Origin: Gonocerus acuteangulatus
Taxonomy: Eukaryota; Arthropoda; Insecta; Hemiptera; Coreidae
Reading direction: 5' to 3'
Assembly (NCBI GenBank): GCA_946811695.1
Contig: OX328132.1
Span: 99,327,422-99,391,421 of the forward strand
Length of the DNA: 64,000 nucleotides
The position numbers and the translations under genes were made by a program. Of this stretch, positions 22,056 through 32,289 are shown one piece after another. Position 1 is the stretch's first letter. Every line of letters begins with the position of its first letter. A model generated the notes under the pieces. That model worked only from the letters and a program-made list of their open reading frames with translations. It searched no databases and had not been told where the DNA came from.

Positions 22056-22127
22056 ATACGGGCGCTAATGACCTAGAAGTAGATGCGCCGTAAAAAAAAC
22101 AAAAAAAAAAAAAAAAAAAAAAAAACA
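22056..22127 (+). mobile_element. SINE-A tail fragment
   Basis: 'gggcgctaatgacctagaag', then 'gatgcgccgtaa' and a long A-run; this is the last 45 bp of the SINE-A body. A second 'acaggatacgtaaaatta' follows the A-run, while 'acaggatacg' precedes the fragment, so acaggatacg is the probable target duplication. Confidence 0.75.
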
Positions 22128-23458
22128 GGATACGTAAAATTAGAATATTTTATTTTTGCGGAATCTTGGGATTCTCAGATCCCGTATGAATATCTATTAG
22201 GCCCTCTTCGTATATTTTCATTAATATCTCAAAAAGGGTTAGGAAATCGTGGAAAAATGTTTTGAAGAAATGTTTGATGGGGTCGTCACATTAGGAGAAA
22301 TAAGTGCTTAAAACTTAGTTAGTTAGTTTCGTTTATTTAAACGGATCTATTTGTGTGTTTCCCGCAGTTTTTTCACTGCTCGTCATTTTTGTAATTTCTT
22401 ATAGTAGTCAAATGTATTTGTCAGTAAACAGGATACGTATAATTAGAAGCAATATTTTGTTTGTTAGAATTCGAAGATGCCGTACGAATATCTAGATATT
22501 ACCTGTGGGTTAATATGTTTTTTGAGTTGAAGCTTTAAAGCCTCAACAGGAATATTTGTGTAATCACCCTTCACAGTTAATTTATTAGAATCATGAGTGA
22601 CCGTTTTTGTGTTACAACTAACAATCTTTGAAAACGAAGTTTAACTATCCTTGTTATTTTTATTTTCCTTCTGTTTGGCCGAAATTTTCTATTCGTGGTG
22701 TAATTCTCCTTGACTTTTTTGACTAGATCAAGAACCTATTTTAAGCACTCTTAAATTCCTTAATTTAATTCAGGAAGTTTATCAAGCTTGACATAATCAC
22801 TTTTGGGTTAATACGGGTGGTGTATACCGAGTCCTTTGTTTGTAAACACAAAGAGCTTTCTGAGTAACGGTAAAGGGCAGTAAAAGTATATGACGACTAC
22901 CTGGAAGTAGACCCTGCATACAGAGAATTGCAATACGAGACCTCATTCATTCTTTCACCAGCTACCGTGTAACACCTTAGATCTGTTTATATTGTTTTAC
23001 TCAGTGTGAACAAGTGTTGAAAGTGCCTAAAATTTTATATTTTTATTCCTTGTTATTTTTTAATTGCTTAGAGTTGGATAATGTATTTGAAAATAAAACA
23101 GGTTAAGAAAAATAAGAAATCAATTTAATGTTAGAGATATGGATTTCCAAGATTTAGCTTTTCAACTGCCTAGCGTCCTTCCTAGGGAGGGTTGTTTGTC
23201 TTTGATTTTGGTACTTAGAATTATGGGATACAGTTGAAACATTTTCTGCGTGTTCGAATTTCATCAACACTAATATGTTGAAATTTTTGTTACGTTTAGG
23301 GGAAAGGAAGAGTTAGAATAAAATATTTTATTAACAGACAAAAAAGTTTTGGTAACTTTGTATACTTTCGTTAGTATCTCGAAAACCGTTGACAATCTTG
23401 TGAAGCGGAAGATTACCATTCGAAAGCTTACTAAATGCTCTACAAAAAAGGTTCTGTA

Positions 23459-23716
23459 CATGGACGTATATAAAAACAATTTCGGGGGGGGGGGGGGCTG
23501 AGACCATTTCCAGGGTATGGAATACTAAATATTTAGAGCTTGGAATAGTTTTAGGCAACTAAAACGCTATTACACGTAAAATAAAATATGTTTTATGAAC
23601 TAAGTGATCTTATTTAATTTATTTTTAAGGGTTTTACGAGAAGTTTTCATCATTAATTCAAAATTTCGGGACGGGGCTGCAGCCCCCTCAGCCCCCCCCC
23701 CTCATATATGCCCATG
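23459..23716. mobile_element. G-run MITE, copy 1 (258 bp)
   Basis: Ends catggacgtatata and atatatgcccatg, just outside a G13 run on the left and a C9 run on the right, which can pair. Flanks gttctgta (23,451-23,458) and cttctgta (23,717-23,724) match at 7 of 8, consistent with an 8 bp target duplication. Interior shared with 27,404-27,658 ('aactaagtgatcttatttaa'). Inserted in the 3.5 kb HINE-like element. Confidence 0.8.
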
Positions 23717-24010
23717 CTTCTGTACCCTCTAGAAAGGCTTTATTAGGCATATTTTGTATTGATTTATAGAGCTTTGCTTTAGAATGAGAGCCGGATTGTG
23801 TAATTTCCGCATCTGTGTAAAAGTTAGTTACTGTCGGTGTCCCTGACGCCTTAATATCACTTTTATTCGAGATATTCGAGAGGATTTTGACAATTTTCAC
23901 GAGATATATATAAAAAAAAAATAAGTTTATTTCTTTTCTAAGCTTATCAAATGGCACTAGGGACATGAACGGAACCGCGCTAAGATGCTGCAGTTCCTGC
24001 GAGTCGGACT

Positions 24011-24346
24011 TTTTTTATTTTAAAATATTAATTTAAAAAATTGAGTTTAGTTATAAAAATATCTTACCTTACAAGTTTAATGCAACTATGTTCTCATAGT
24101 TTCTTGGTTATAATTGTACTTTTAAAATCACTGTGTCTGTCATTCCATATCTTGCACTACCGAAATTAAAATCTCACATTCACTATCATCCAATTTACTC
24201 TTTTATTAGTATTCATATTTTTAAATTATTTATAAGAAAGGTAGCTAGAAGGTTATAAGCATTGGAAGGTTATAGACATTGGATGGTTATAAACATCTTT
24301 CCACGTAATTCAATAAACAAGGGAAACAAAAAACAAAAATATGAAG
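24011..24346. other. No recognisable feature
   Basis: AT-rich; a short imperfect repeat (aaggttatagacattgga type) near 24,240-24,300 is the only pattern. Confidence 0.45.
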
Positions 24347-24450
24347 TGACATTTTATTAGATTTCATTTAAAATAATAAAATAAATGCATTAAAATCGGT
24401 CAAGATTTACAGGCTGTAGCCTTTTTTGTAGCACGCAAAATATAATGTCG
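24347..24450. mobile_element. Foldback family C, arm fragment
   Basis: Matches the right arm of the 31.1 kb element: 'ttttattag', 'aaaatcggtcaagattta', 'ggctgtagccttttttg'. Only about 100 bp. Confidence 0.6.
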
Positions 24451-24665
24451 GGGGTGAGCGACGAGAAAAAATGTCGCTCCAAGCGATGAGCGACAGGCTG
24501 GAACCTGCCAGTGACATCTCATTGTCGCTCATGCCTATTGTAGGCAGTCCTCCCTCATTCATACTGCACTCCAGCTTAACATTAATGTGAGCGACGTTAG
24601 TCTGAAGCTTTTAGGCTTATCGCTCATCGCTCTTCGCTCGTATCGTACCCGAAGGCTTATAGAGT
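24451..24665. repeat. GAGCGA/TCGCTC palindromic segment
   Basis: Multiple gagcgac and tcgctc motifs arranged as inverted pairs (for example 'gagcgacgag' and 'gatgagcgacagg' against 'attgtcgctcatg'). The right portion is the complement of the segment at 20.39 kb. Function unknown. Confidence 0.5.
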
Positions 24666-24679
24666 CTTCTTTAAGAATG

Positions 24680-24797
24680 AGGGAAAAGGTGGATGAAATA
24701 ATTTTCGCTTCAACTGTCAGTTTCCTGTGCCTTGGGACACCTAAAATGGATAAGAAAGGAAATACGCTAAAATGTCGCAGTTCCACGAGTCGGACTT
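24680..24797 (+). mobile_element. HINE-like element, family 2, 3' end
   Basis: Includes 'aactgtcagtttcctgtg' as in the 30.4 kb copy, then ggaaatacgctaaaatgtcg, cagttccacgagtcggac and a T-rich stretch. Degenerate. Confidence 0.55.
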
Positions 24798-25487
24798 TTC
24801 TTTTTTTGGAGAGAATCATAGAATTTCATTGGCTAGTGAACTTGAATAAATATTTATTAAAACAATGCCAAACAAATACGAAAGAAAAGAACCAGTCAAG
24901 CAGAAAGTCTGATGGAGAGGATTTTCGTTTGGTACATTAATTGCTTTGAATATAATAAAGGAGGAAGGGAGGAGAGCTGCTAGAATCCTGAGGATGCCTC
25001 CCATTGGAGTCGCTCCTCGTGTTTGGTTAGCTGATTGTCCTATGTAATAATGGATAGGGTGTACATGATGGGACGAGTACAATGGAGCCGCCAGCCACAG
25101 TCCTCTCTCTCCCTATCCCTCTATCCCTATATCCCTATATCCGCCTTTTATTGCAATGCAGCTTAATCTTCTCTCCCGATCCCTTTCCTTTAGCCACATT
25201 CCCCCAACTATATTCCATAATCCTAAGCCTCTTCATCATAAAAATTCTTCTCATACAAAAGTCTTCGGAGCACCATTCTTTGAAAACTCGAATACTATTG
25301 TATTCACTTTTATCGCATTTACTTCCACCCACCCAAAATGTAGTATGTACTTTCAGAGCTCCAGGTCCAACGGATTGAAACCTGGAGCTGGCCTTAAAAC
25401 TACACCTTCTCCTGCACTTACGTCCTCAAAGGGGCTATGATACAAATATTTACTATGGATGCCTTTGGGCTAACAAATAAATCAGGG
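24798..25487. other. No recognisable gene
   Basis: Pyrimidine-rich tract with ccctatatccctatatcc near 25,110-25,142. Overlapping short frames at 25.08-25.44 kb have no recognisable similarity. Confidence 0.4.
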
Positions 25488-25643
25488 TCTCCCCGTGGTA
25501 TAGTGGCTAACGCCTTAGTTCTCGATGCGGGAAATTGTGGGTTCGATTCCCACCGGCGACAGGAAATTCCTCGATGCCCCTTGGATGTCGGTGCTAATGG
25601 CCAGGATGTCGTTGCGCCGTAAAAAAAATAAAAATAAAAAAAA
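25488..25643 (+). mobile_element. SINE-A, best-preserved copy, with target duplication
   Basis: tRNA-Asp-like head gtctccccgtggtatagtgg, 'gatgcgggaaattg', B box gggttcgattcc (25,539-25,550). Short body 'ccttggatgtcggtgctaat', 'gcgccgtaa' and an A-rich tail. Flanked by a 10 bp duplication aaataaatca (25,475-25,484 and 25,644-25,653). The body is a shorter version without the 'tttttctc' blocks. Confidence 0.88.
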
Positions 25644-25653
25644 AAATAAATCA

Positions 25654-26061
25654 ATATTTTTCAATTCTTTAAGTCATAAGTTTTATACGGGATTTTATAG
25701 TAACCAACAAAAAAAAATTTTAATCCATCGAAAACAAAATGGCGGCGCTGTCTCTGACGAACGGAAACTGAAAGTTGGCTGGTGGCAATTTTAAATCTAG
25801 AAGAAAAAAATAAAAAAGTCGAATTTTTGGCATATTTAAAAACTGTTCCGGCACACAATCACTCTCGGGTATCATTTTTGATTAGTTAAGGAAGCATTTA
25901 AGAACATAAAAAAGAAAATGGTATTAAAATGTTGCAAGGTAGTATTACCCCTTATGCCTACTTAGTCCATGATACTAAATCAAGGGGGAGTCGGATTTGT
26001 ATTGGGAGAGACTACACATGGTGGTAACTTAAACGAATATTTACAATATATTAACTACGCT
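25654..26061. other. No recognisable feature
   Basis: AT-rich; no similarity recognised. Confidence 0.45.
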
Positions 26062-26330
26062 GCCTCCTCAGCTAGGTCCAGGAACCTCCTGGTGCTGCCC
26101 ACCCTAATTTGGGGTAGAGCAGGTGGTGGCAGACACTTGAAGAGAGGGTTAACACTGATGGCTTCGTCCTTCGAAGGTTTGTGTGATTCACAGTCCTGAG
26201 CAGGGCCCCGTTCTGGAACCGCTGGAGCTGCTTAAGCATGCTCGGGCGCATGTACCGTAGGGCGGGTGCACCGAGCAAAGGAGTCGGCCTGATGATCGCC
26301 TCTTGCAAGAGATGATTTAGGCTGAACGTG
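26062..26330 (-). pseudogene. LINE ORF2 C-terminal scrap
   Basis: Minus-strand frame with LLGAPALRYM, then LKQLQRFQNGALLRTVNHTN. This resembles the post-RT segment of Jockey-type LINEs, where a Y/GAPALR-type motif precedes LQ.FQN..LR...N. About 80 codons, with no RT core present. Moderately sure it is LINE-derived; the clade is unsure. Confidence 0.5.
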
Positions 26331-26399
26331 GTCTGCCGAGCTTCCTTCGGGCGGCTGAGTTCACTGAAATACTCTCAGTATTAATAGAGCAGAGTAGAT

Positions 26400-26716
26400 G
26401 AGTCTCGGGTTCGCCATTGGTCTCGAGGCTGAGTCTTCAATGCCTGATAAGGTTTGAACTCTTCATCGTACAAGAAGGAATATATACCCCATTTTAAGAA
26501 GCCATCCTTTGTCGAAACCTTGGGTTAACTCCTAAAGATAATTACGTGCTATGAAACAACCCCCTATTTATTTATTTTTTTTTTAACATTATTAATCATT
26601 TGTGTATTTTTAAAAAACCTAACACATCTAATTCTTACTATGTATTAAAAAAAAGACACCGATTTACTACAGTTTCTGGTCAGAACAGACAATAATCAGA
26701 GTGTCCGATTGTTTTT
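26400..26716. repeat. Dispersed repeat R, copy 1
   Basis: Both ends match 41,625-41,900: 'tcgaggctgagtcttcaatg' on the left and 'acaataatcagagtgtccg' on the right, with a diverged AT-rich interior. Nature unknown. Confidence 0.55.
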
Positions 26717-26751
26717 TGAGTGTCTATATATATTTTGTTAATATATATTTT

Positions 26752-27144
26752 GTTACGGCGCATCATCATCTAGGCCATTAGCGCCGACATCCAAGGGGCC
26801 GCAAAGAATTTTCTCAACGAGCCGTGAGATGAGAAAATTCCTGCCGCCGCGGCGTTGAAGCACCGGCAAAAATTGCTCAACAAAAATGTTGAGCAATCAA
26901 CAAAAATGTTGAGCAATCACCTGATCATCTTCAAAGTTTAACTCCAGATTCGTAATGATATTTGCTAGTGGAGATCGAAGGGAGTTTTCCATTCATTGAA
27001 TAATTACAATTTTATGAAAGATTTTTGATGGATTGTTTAATAAAAAATGAAGAACTGCTCAACGCCGGCGTTGATTTGCACCGGCGCGCCGGTGGGAATC
27101 GAACCCACCATCTCCCGCATACGAAACTATGGTGTTAGCCACTA

Positions 27145-27148
<4 letters not shown>
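26752..27148 (-). mobile_element. SINE-A split by a ~220 bp insertion
   Basis: On the minus strand, the tRNA-like head lies at 27,148-27,090 (gctaacaccatag, gcgggagatgg, B box gggttcgattcc) and the body at about 26,866-26,752 ('ggatgtcggcgctaatggcc', 'gcgccgtaac'). Between them a segment of about 220 bp breaks the SINE just after the B box. The segment has direct repeats of gccggtgc..tcaacgccg at both sides, a 16 bp perfect palindrome caccggcgcgccggtg (27,079-27,094) and a tight hairpin at 26,873-26,896. Confidence 0.75.

Positions 27149-27202
<54 letters not shown>
27147..27202. repeat. (TA)n-(TG)n microsatellite
   Basis: About 34 bp TA, then about 20 bp TG, abutting the SINE head. Confidence 0.95.
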
Positions 27203-27403
27203 AGTGTGACTGTGTTTGAGAATATATTCATCCTGTGAATAATAAAAATTTAGTAAAAAAAGTCATTAAAAGTTTTAAATAAGATATTATATAATATCTC
27301 TCACCAGGAAAATAAATCTCTTTTAAAATAATGATAGTAGATGATAGAGATCTTCTCTATGATGTCTTGAGCCATATCCTAAGTCTTGATAGGAGTAACG
27401 ATC

Positions 27404-27658
27404 CATGGGCATATTTAGGAAATAACTTCGGGGGGGGGGCTGGGCATGACCGGGGTATGGAATACTTACAATCTAGGACTTGGAATAGTTTTAGCCAACT
27501 AAAACACTAATTAACCCAAAATAAAGTATTTTTTATAAACTAAGTGATCTTATTTAATTTATTTTTATGGGGTTTATGACACATTTTTACCCATCAAATC
27601 AAAATGTCGGGAGGGGCTCCGGCCCCCTCAGCCCCCCCCCCACATATATACGGCCATG
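27404..27658. mobile_element. G-run MITE, copy 2 (255 bp), with 8 bp target duplication
   Basis: Ends catgggcatat and atatacggccatg; G10 run and C10 run just inside can pair. Exact 8 bp duplication taacgatc at 27,396-27,403 and 27,659-27,666. Interior matches the copy at 23.46 kb. Non-coding. The duplication length fits hAT-like non-autonomous elements. Confidence 0.88.
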
Positions 27659-27666
27659 TAACGATC

Positions 27667-28450
27667 AAACCAAACACGTTATGTACAAATCATTTTATTT
27701 ATTATTATGATTAAAAAATAAATTACTTTTAGTTTTGGATTTTTAAATTTCAGTGTAAACACTATTTTATAATTAATGTAAATAATTACATGAATGTGAA
27801 ACGTTTTTTACGTTCTAGTGGCTCCTGAAGTGTTTTAACTAAAGCCACGATACGTGTAGAGCAGAGCTTTGAATATGCTATGGTAATGCTAGTAAATATA
27901 CTTAATCGGATTAATCATAGAAGTGATAAGAACAAACAATATTTGGAAAATATTAAAATACAATAGAAAATTATTAATGTCGTATATTACGTGACGGACC
28001 AGGATTTATCAGTTAAATGGGTAAGAGGCAGAAGATCAATAAAACTTCCGAATTCACCTTTCTCTTTTTATTTCTCTACGTGTTTCTCATAACAAAAATA
28101 TCTCATCAGGAGTATATTAAAAAATATTATATCTTAACCACAAGCACACTTCAAGCAGAAGGTTGCATGAGGTTAGGTTGTAATAATTTTTGACATGCAA
28201 CTGGAAAGAGTGGGATCAATTTAAATTGTTTATTGACCATGAAATACATAACATTAATTTTATATTTGTTATTAGGTTGTTTTATACACAAACATATTAG
28301 CAGGGGTATATTAATGTATTAACAGATGTCTCCAAAAATCTCTACACACCTCACCAAGCATAAATTTAAATAAAAAAACAAAATATACGACTAGTGAAAA
28401 TAGGACTGCAGACAGACAATTTATTCCAAGTTACTACATATACTAGGAGA
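27667..28450. other. No recognisable feature
   Basis: AT-rich (runs of A and T); no gene or shared repeat recognised. Confidence 0.5.
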
Positions 28451-28451
28451 A

Positions 28452-28655
28452 GCGGGTCTCCTCATGGTGTAATGGTTGACCTCTTGGATTCTTAAGCGGA
28501 AGATGGGGGTGCGAGTCCCGCCAGTAGCAGGGATTTTTCTCAATTCAGGGCCCGTTGAGAAGGTTCCCTGCCGCAACATGGATGTCTAGGAATGTTGGAA
28601 ACCAGTAAAAAGCCCGGCGCTAATATCCTAGATGTCGGTGAGCTGTAATAGAATT
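28452..28655 (+). mobile_element. SINE-A, long-body variant
   Basis: Head gtctcctcatggtgtaatgg with a degenerate B box (gggtgcgagtccc), body 'ggatttttctcaattcaggg', and an extra segment 'ggaaaccagtaaaaagcccg' before 'gcgctaat'. The same extra segment type ('catagcccggcgctaa') is in the 32.98 kb copy, so it defines a subfamily. Confidence 0.78.
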
Positions 28656-28737
28656 AAAAAACTAAGAGATGTATACAAATGGCGATTTGATTGTTATACT
28701 ACGACTGACAACAAACCATGACATATTTAACCCACTA

Positions 28738-28785
28738 CGGAGCTAATGGCCAAGAAGTCGATGCGCCGTAGAAGAAGAATAAACA
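28738..28785 (+). mobile_element. SINE-A tail fragment
   Basis: 'ggagctaatggccaagaagt', then 'cgatgcgccgtag' and 'aagaagaat'. Only the terminal 45 bp of the body. Confidence 0.6.
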
Positions 28786-29004
28786 TTTTAAACCCACTAT
28801 TATTGACGGGTCTTCGTGATACCCATCAACTCACTCCAGTAATACTTCTTAGGCTAAAAATCGGCCGCACGAGAACAATTTATAGATAGCTTATAACAAA
28901 GACAAAGTTAAGCGACTATTAAGGGTTAACATGGGCATTCTCACATATTAGAAAAACACTAACATAATCGAAAAAAATATAGACGCACAGACGAATGATC
29001 TCAT

Positions 29005-29085
29005 CCTGCTTCAGGCGATACTCGAACCCACCACACCCACTAGAGAATCCGAGGCAGTATCCTCTGGACCATGGGGAGATCATCA
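29005..29085 (-). mobile_element. SINE-A head fragment
   Basis: On the minus strand: gatctccccatggtccagag, 'gggtgtggtgggttcgagta'. This is the tRNA-like head without the body. Degenerate, so not a tRNA gene. Confidence 0.55.
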
Positions 29086-29150
29086 CTTTAGTTTTTATTA
29101 CTATATCTTTATTATTTTTAAAATATATCTTCTATTTATTTATTTCATTT

Positions 29151-29286
29151 TAGCGCGGTTACTCCCTACCTCCATAGGGAGAACCCGCTTATGAGGTTGA
29201 CCTCACGACGCAATCCGGAAGTACCGACTAGAAACTTTCTTGTTTCAGACCCCCCATAGATCACGAAAATATAGGTGGCTCAAATT

Positions 29287-29329
<43 letters not shown>

Positions 29330-30534
29330 TTGCCTCTCTAGCAAGCTCAAAAATGGTCCGATTTTAATGAAATTTGGTGAAAAAATCTGTCGTCTAATTT
29401 GAAAGGTCAAGTTCGTTAACCACCAGAATCTGCCCTCGAGAAGCTAGTGTTTGGGGCGAAATTCGCGCGCAAAAAAATCGTAACGCATACGTTTTTGAGT
29501 TTATATGCTTGCAGGTACTTGTTTTATAGGTTTATTAACATAGGAAAACGAATGAAACCATTTTTAAGGCGATATCTGTAACCGTTTCTGAGAAAATTAG
29601 AATCAATGTTTTTGTAAGTCATTATTTTTTTGTGGATACTTAGAATCGCGGGATTTAATTGAAATATTTTCTACATCTTGGAAATTAATCCCAACTAAGA
29701 TGTTTAAATTTTGGTTATATTTGGAGTTAAGGAATGATGCGAAAAAAAAAAATTTTATTAATAGACATGAAAAGTTTTCGGACCTTCATACATTTTTCGT
29801 AAATATCTCGATAACGGTTGGGAAGTCGTAGTAAGTGGAAGGTGACCATTCGAATGCTTACTGAATTCTTTACAAAAAAGGCTCTGAAGCAATATTCGAT
29901 GGGGCAACGTCAATCAGAGATATAAGTGCTTAAAACTTAAAAAGTGTTTATTTTTTTGTTTTGAAAGGGGTTTTCTCTTTGTTTATCTCACTTTTTAATT
30001 AGTTGTTTCTTGTTTTAAATTGCATTTATCAGTAAAATTAGTATTGTAGTAAAATAAGCTAAGAAACGGTGAAAGGTATTGGTAATAAGTTTGGAGTGGC
30101 TGTGGCTAATCATGATGACGTATGCATGGTTTGTTTTGAATTCTCCCATCTATATAACCTTCCTCATAGCCTCCAACTGAAGTTAACCTTATTTCTTATT
30201 TTATAGAAAGATTTAACCTACGACAGAATGGAATTTTATTCGCCATGAAGCACATATTTACAGTTGATTATAACAGTAAAACGAATTTGCTAGTAAAACA
30301 AGATACTTAAAATGACAACGAATTTTTGGTTGTTTAGAATAAAGCCTTCTCAGCAGTAGTCAAAGAGTAAGTACGTTTTCAGTACATAATTGTATTGACT
30401 TATACAGATTAAGAATTATCCGCTTCTGTGTAAGTTGGCTACTGTCAGTTTCCTGTGATTTGTGATACTAATCTATTCCATTTCTTCGAGATGTACGTAA
30501 CCGTGCTAAGATGACGCAGTTCCTGCGAATCGGA
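29151..30534 (+). mobile_element. HINE-like element, family 2, complete ~1.4 kb copy
   Basis: 5' inverted repeat tagcgcggtt at 29,151 preceded by tttt; a small hairpin around 'ccatagggag'; (TA)n at 29,287-29,328; 'gttcgttaaccaccagaatc'; 'gtgcttaaaactta' and 'cagtaaaattag' modules. The 3' inverted repeat gtaaccgtgcta is at 30,497-30,508. The 3' hairpin gacgcagttcctgcgaatc (30,513-30,531) is followed by ggac and T8. Best single copy for defining the family. No coding capacity. The Helentron/HINE label is inferred from structure. Confidence 0.65.
29287..29328. repeat. (TA)n microsatellite inside HINE-like element
   Basis: About 42 bp of pure TA at the same internal position as in the other family members. 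Confidence 0.95.
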
Positions 30535-31114
30535 CTTTTTTTTGTTCTATCCTCGTCGAAGATAAGAAACAATTTAAACTAAATTCGTTTATATACTCAG
30601 TCAGATGGTGTTTTTGCGTAGCGTCTGTATCAGCTCACAACAAAGGAATAGTAGGATGTTCTCCAAATTTGTTATAACTGTTATCTCTTTGCGGAATTTG
30701 CTTAGTTTACGTAAATCATGCGGTACTGATTTATATAACTTAACGTCTCTTATATTAGCTTGAGAAAGAAGAAGTTCATGGAAAGGACGTTAAAAGCTAT
30801 TTAAAGTGTGCAGAGGATGAGAAGTCATGCATAAAAATTAACGTATTTGAATAGCTAAAACTGAAACTAACTAACAGTTTTGAGCCTTTAAATGTGTACT
30901 TAGAACTAAATATTTAACTAAGTTTACCTTACAACTCGTTTATTTCCTCTACGGAGCCCTCAATGAAACTCACAACAGGATTTAATTAACTTACACATAT
31001 ACATGGAAATGTTGATGTAGATTCTCTTTCCTTGTATTTTCATCTCGCTTAATAATGGACACTCTGAATATTACAAATTTGTAATAACTATACTTACTGA
31101 CCCTACTAAAACAG
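30535..31114. other. No recognisable feature
   Basis: AT-rich; nothing matched. Confidence 0.5.
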
Positions 31115-32165
31115 CTGTGCGCTGAGCCGGCGCACAGTGGGGCCAAACAATTCGTGTTCCATAAATGGCTGTAGCCTCTAAATCTTAACCGATTTCAATG
31201 CATGTTGTTTTAAAAGAAAGCTAATAAAATGTCCAACAACTTTGTCTAGCCAGGTTTTTGTTTTGTATTTTCCCTGTTTATTAAATTACGTGTAAATAAT
31301 TTGCGAACATTTGCAAATGAACATAAAATAATATTTTACTTTTCATGTAACTTAATATCAGCACTGATATCGTTGAAATTAAACATTCAAATCTTGATTA
31401 GACTTGGAAAAAAATTAAACTGACACATCTTCAAAACGTTCATTTATCTTAATTCAACAATGAGATTAATTGAAATAATATAATTTTTGATTTGAATATA
31501 GATTTTGATTTTTTCCAAGTCTAATCAGGATTTGAATGTTTAATTTCAACGATATGAGTGCTGATATTAAGTTACATGAAAAGTAAAATATTATTTTATG
31601 TTCAATTGCAAAAGTTCGTGAATTATTTACACGTAATTTTATAAACAGGTTTAACAAATAACCGAAATGTGACGAGACAAAGTTGTTATACATTTTATTA
31701 GCTTTCATTTTGAAAAAAATCATTGAAATTGGTTAAGATTTAGAGGCTGTAGCCTTTTTTGAAACACGAAATGTCGTTTGGCCCCACTGTGTAGCGCGCA
31801 TTGGGGCAAACGAGGAAAAACTCCAAATACAACATCTTTTTCTGGAGTTAATTTCTACGGTGTATTATCCTTCATTAGTCAACAAATGTAACCCTATTCA
31901 CTTGTTCTATTAAAAAAAAATTACACCTGAAATTATCATTTTACTGCATGTTGTAAGATTATTCCACTTTTTTGCAACATTATTTTGACCTTGTTAAACC
32001 ACATTTAATTGATCGGTGCTTTTCATCCTCTAAGAAGACATCAAGACAAACTACTTTATAGCAGGAGCTCCTCATAAAACAAAATTAGATAATCGGAAAC
32101 CTCTCTCGCCGAATAACAAATTTTAAGCAAGGTTTGAGTAAAGCGCGTATCGTAGCTTTCATCGT
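31115..32165. mobile_element. Foldback family C, copy 1
   Basis: Begins with a hairpin ctgtgcgc / gcgcacag (31,115-31,137). Positions 31,134-31,790 form a near-perfect inverted repeat with centre about 31,462; arm ends are cacagtggggccaaac and gtttggccccactgtg. A further 370 bp tail (31,800-32,165, 'ttttaagcaaggtttgagta') is shared with the copy at 45.79 kb. No transposase frame; the short minus-strand frame in the arm is not a gene. Superfamily unknown. Confidence 0.75.
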
Positions 32166-32170
32166 GCCTT

Positions 32171-32278
32171 TATCAAGGAGAACAACTGATATCTATGGAG
32201 GAGCCACGGGGTCCTTACGGATCTTATCAAGGAGAACAACTGATATCTATGGAGGAGCCACGGGGTCCTTACGGGTCT
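32171..32278. repeat. 54 bp tandem duplication
   Basis: tatcaaggagaacaactgat starts at 32,171 and again at 32,225; the two units differ only near the end (ggatct / gggtct). The unit is a multiple of 3 so it keeps an open frame, but no gene is recognised. Confidence 0.9.
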
Positions 32279-32289
32279 TATTTAAAAGA

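Larger units (their letters stand above)
20528..24010 (+). mobile_element. HINE-like element, family 2, longest copy (about 3.5 kb)
   Basis: 5' inverted repeat tagcgcggttcctccc at 20,528, a small hairpin (ccctcccccatagggagg), 'caaatttgta' into a 105 bp (TA)n, then 'ggtccgattttgatgaaatt', 'gttcgttaaccagcaaaatc', 'ggggcgaaattcgcgc'. The 3' inverted repeat is ggaaccgcgcta (23,971-23,982), followed by hairpin gcagttcctgc and gagtcggac plus T7. A module containing 'atctcgaaaacggtt' and 'acaaaaaaggttctg' is repeated near 21,225, 21,600, 22,205 and 23,345. A SINE tail (22.06 kb) and a MITE (23.46 kb) are inserted. No transposase. It could be two overlapping elements rather than one. Confidence 0.55.

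Noticed and set aside
25488..25560. A functional tRNA gene
   Set aside because: The A and B boxes are present but the anticodon and acceptor stems do not fold properly, and it continues into a conserved SINE body with an A-tail and target duplication.
31466..31723. 85-residue minus-strand frame
   Set aside because: Lies in one arm of the foldback family C inverted repeat; not maintained in the second copy at 45.8 kb.
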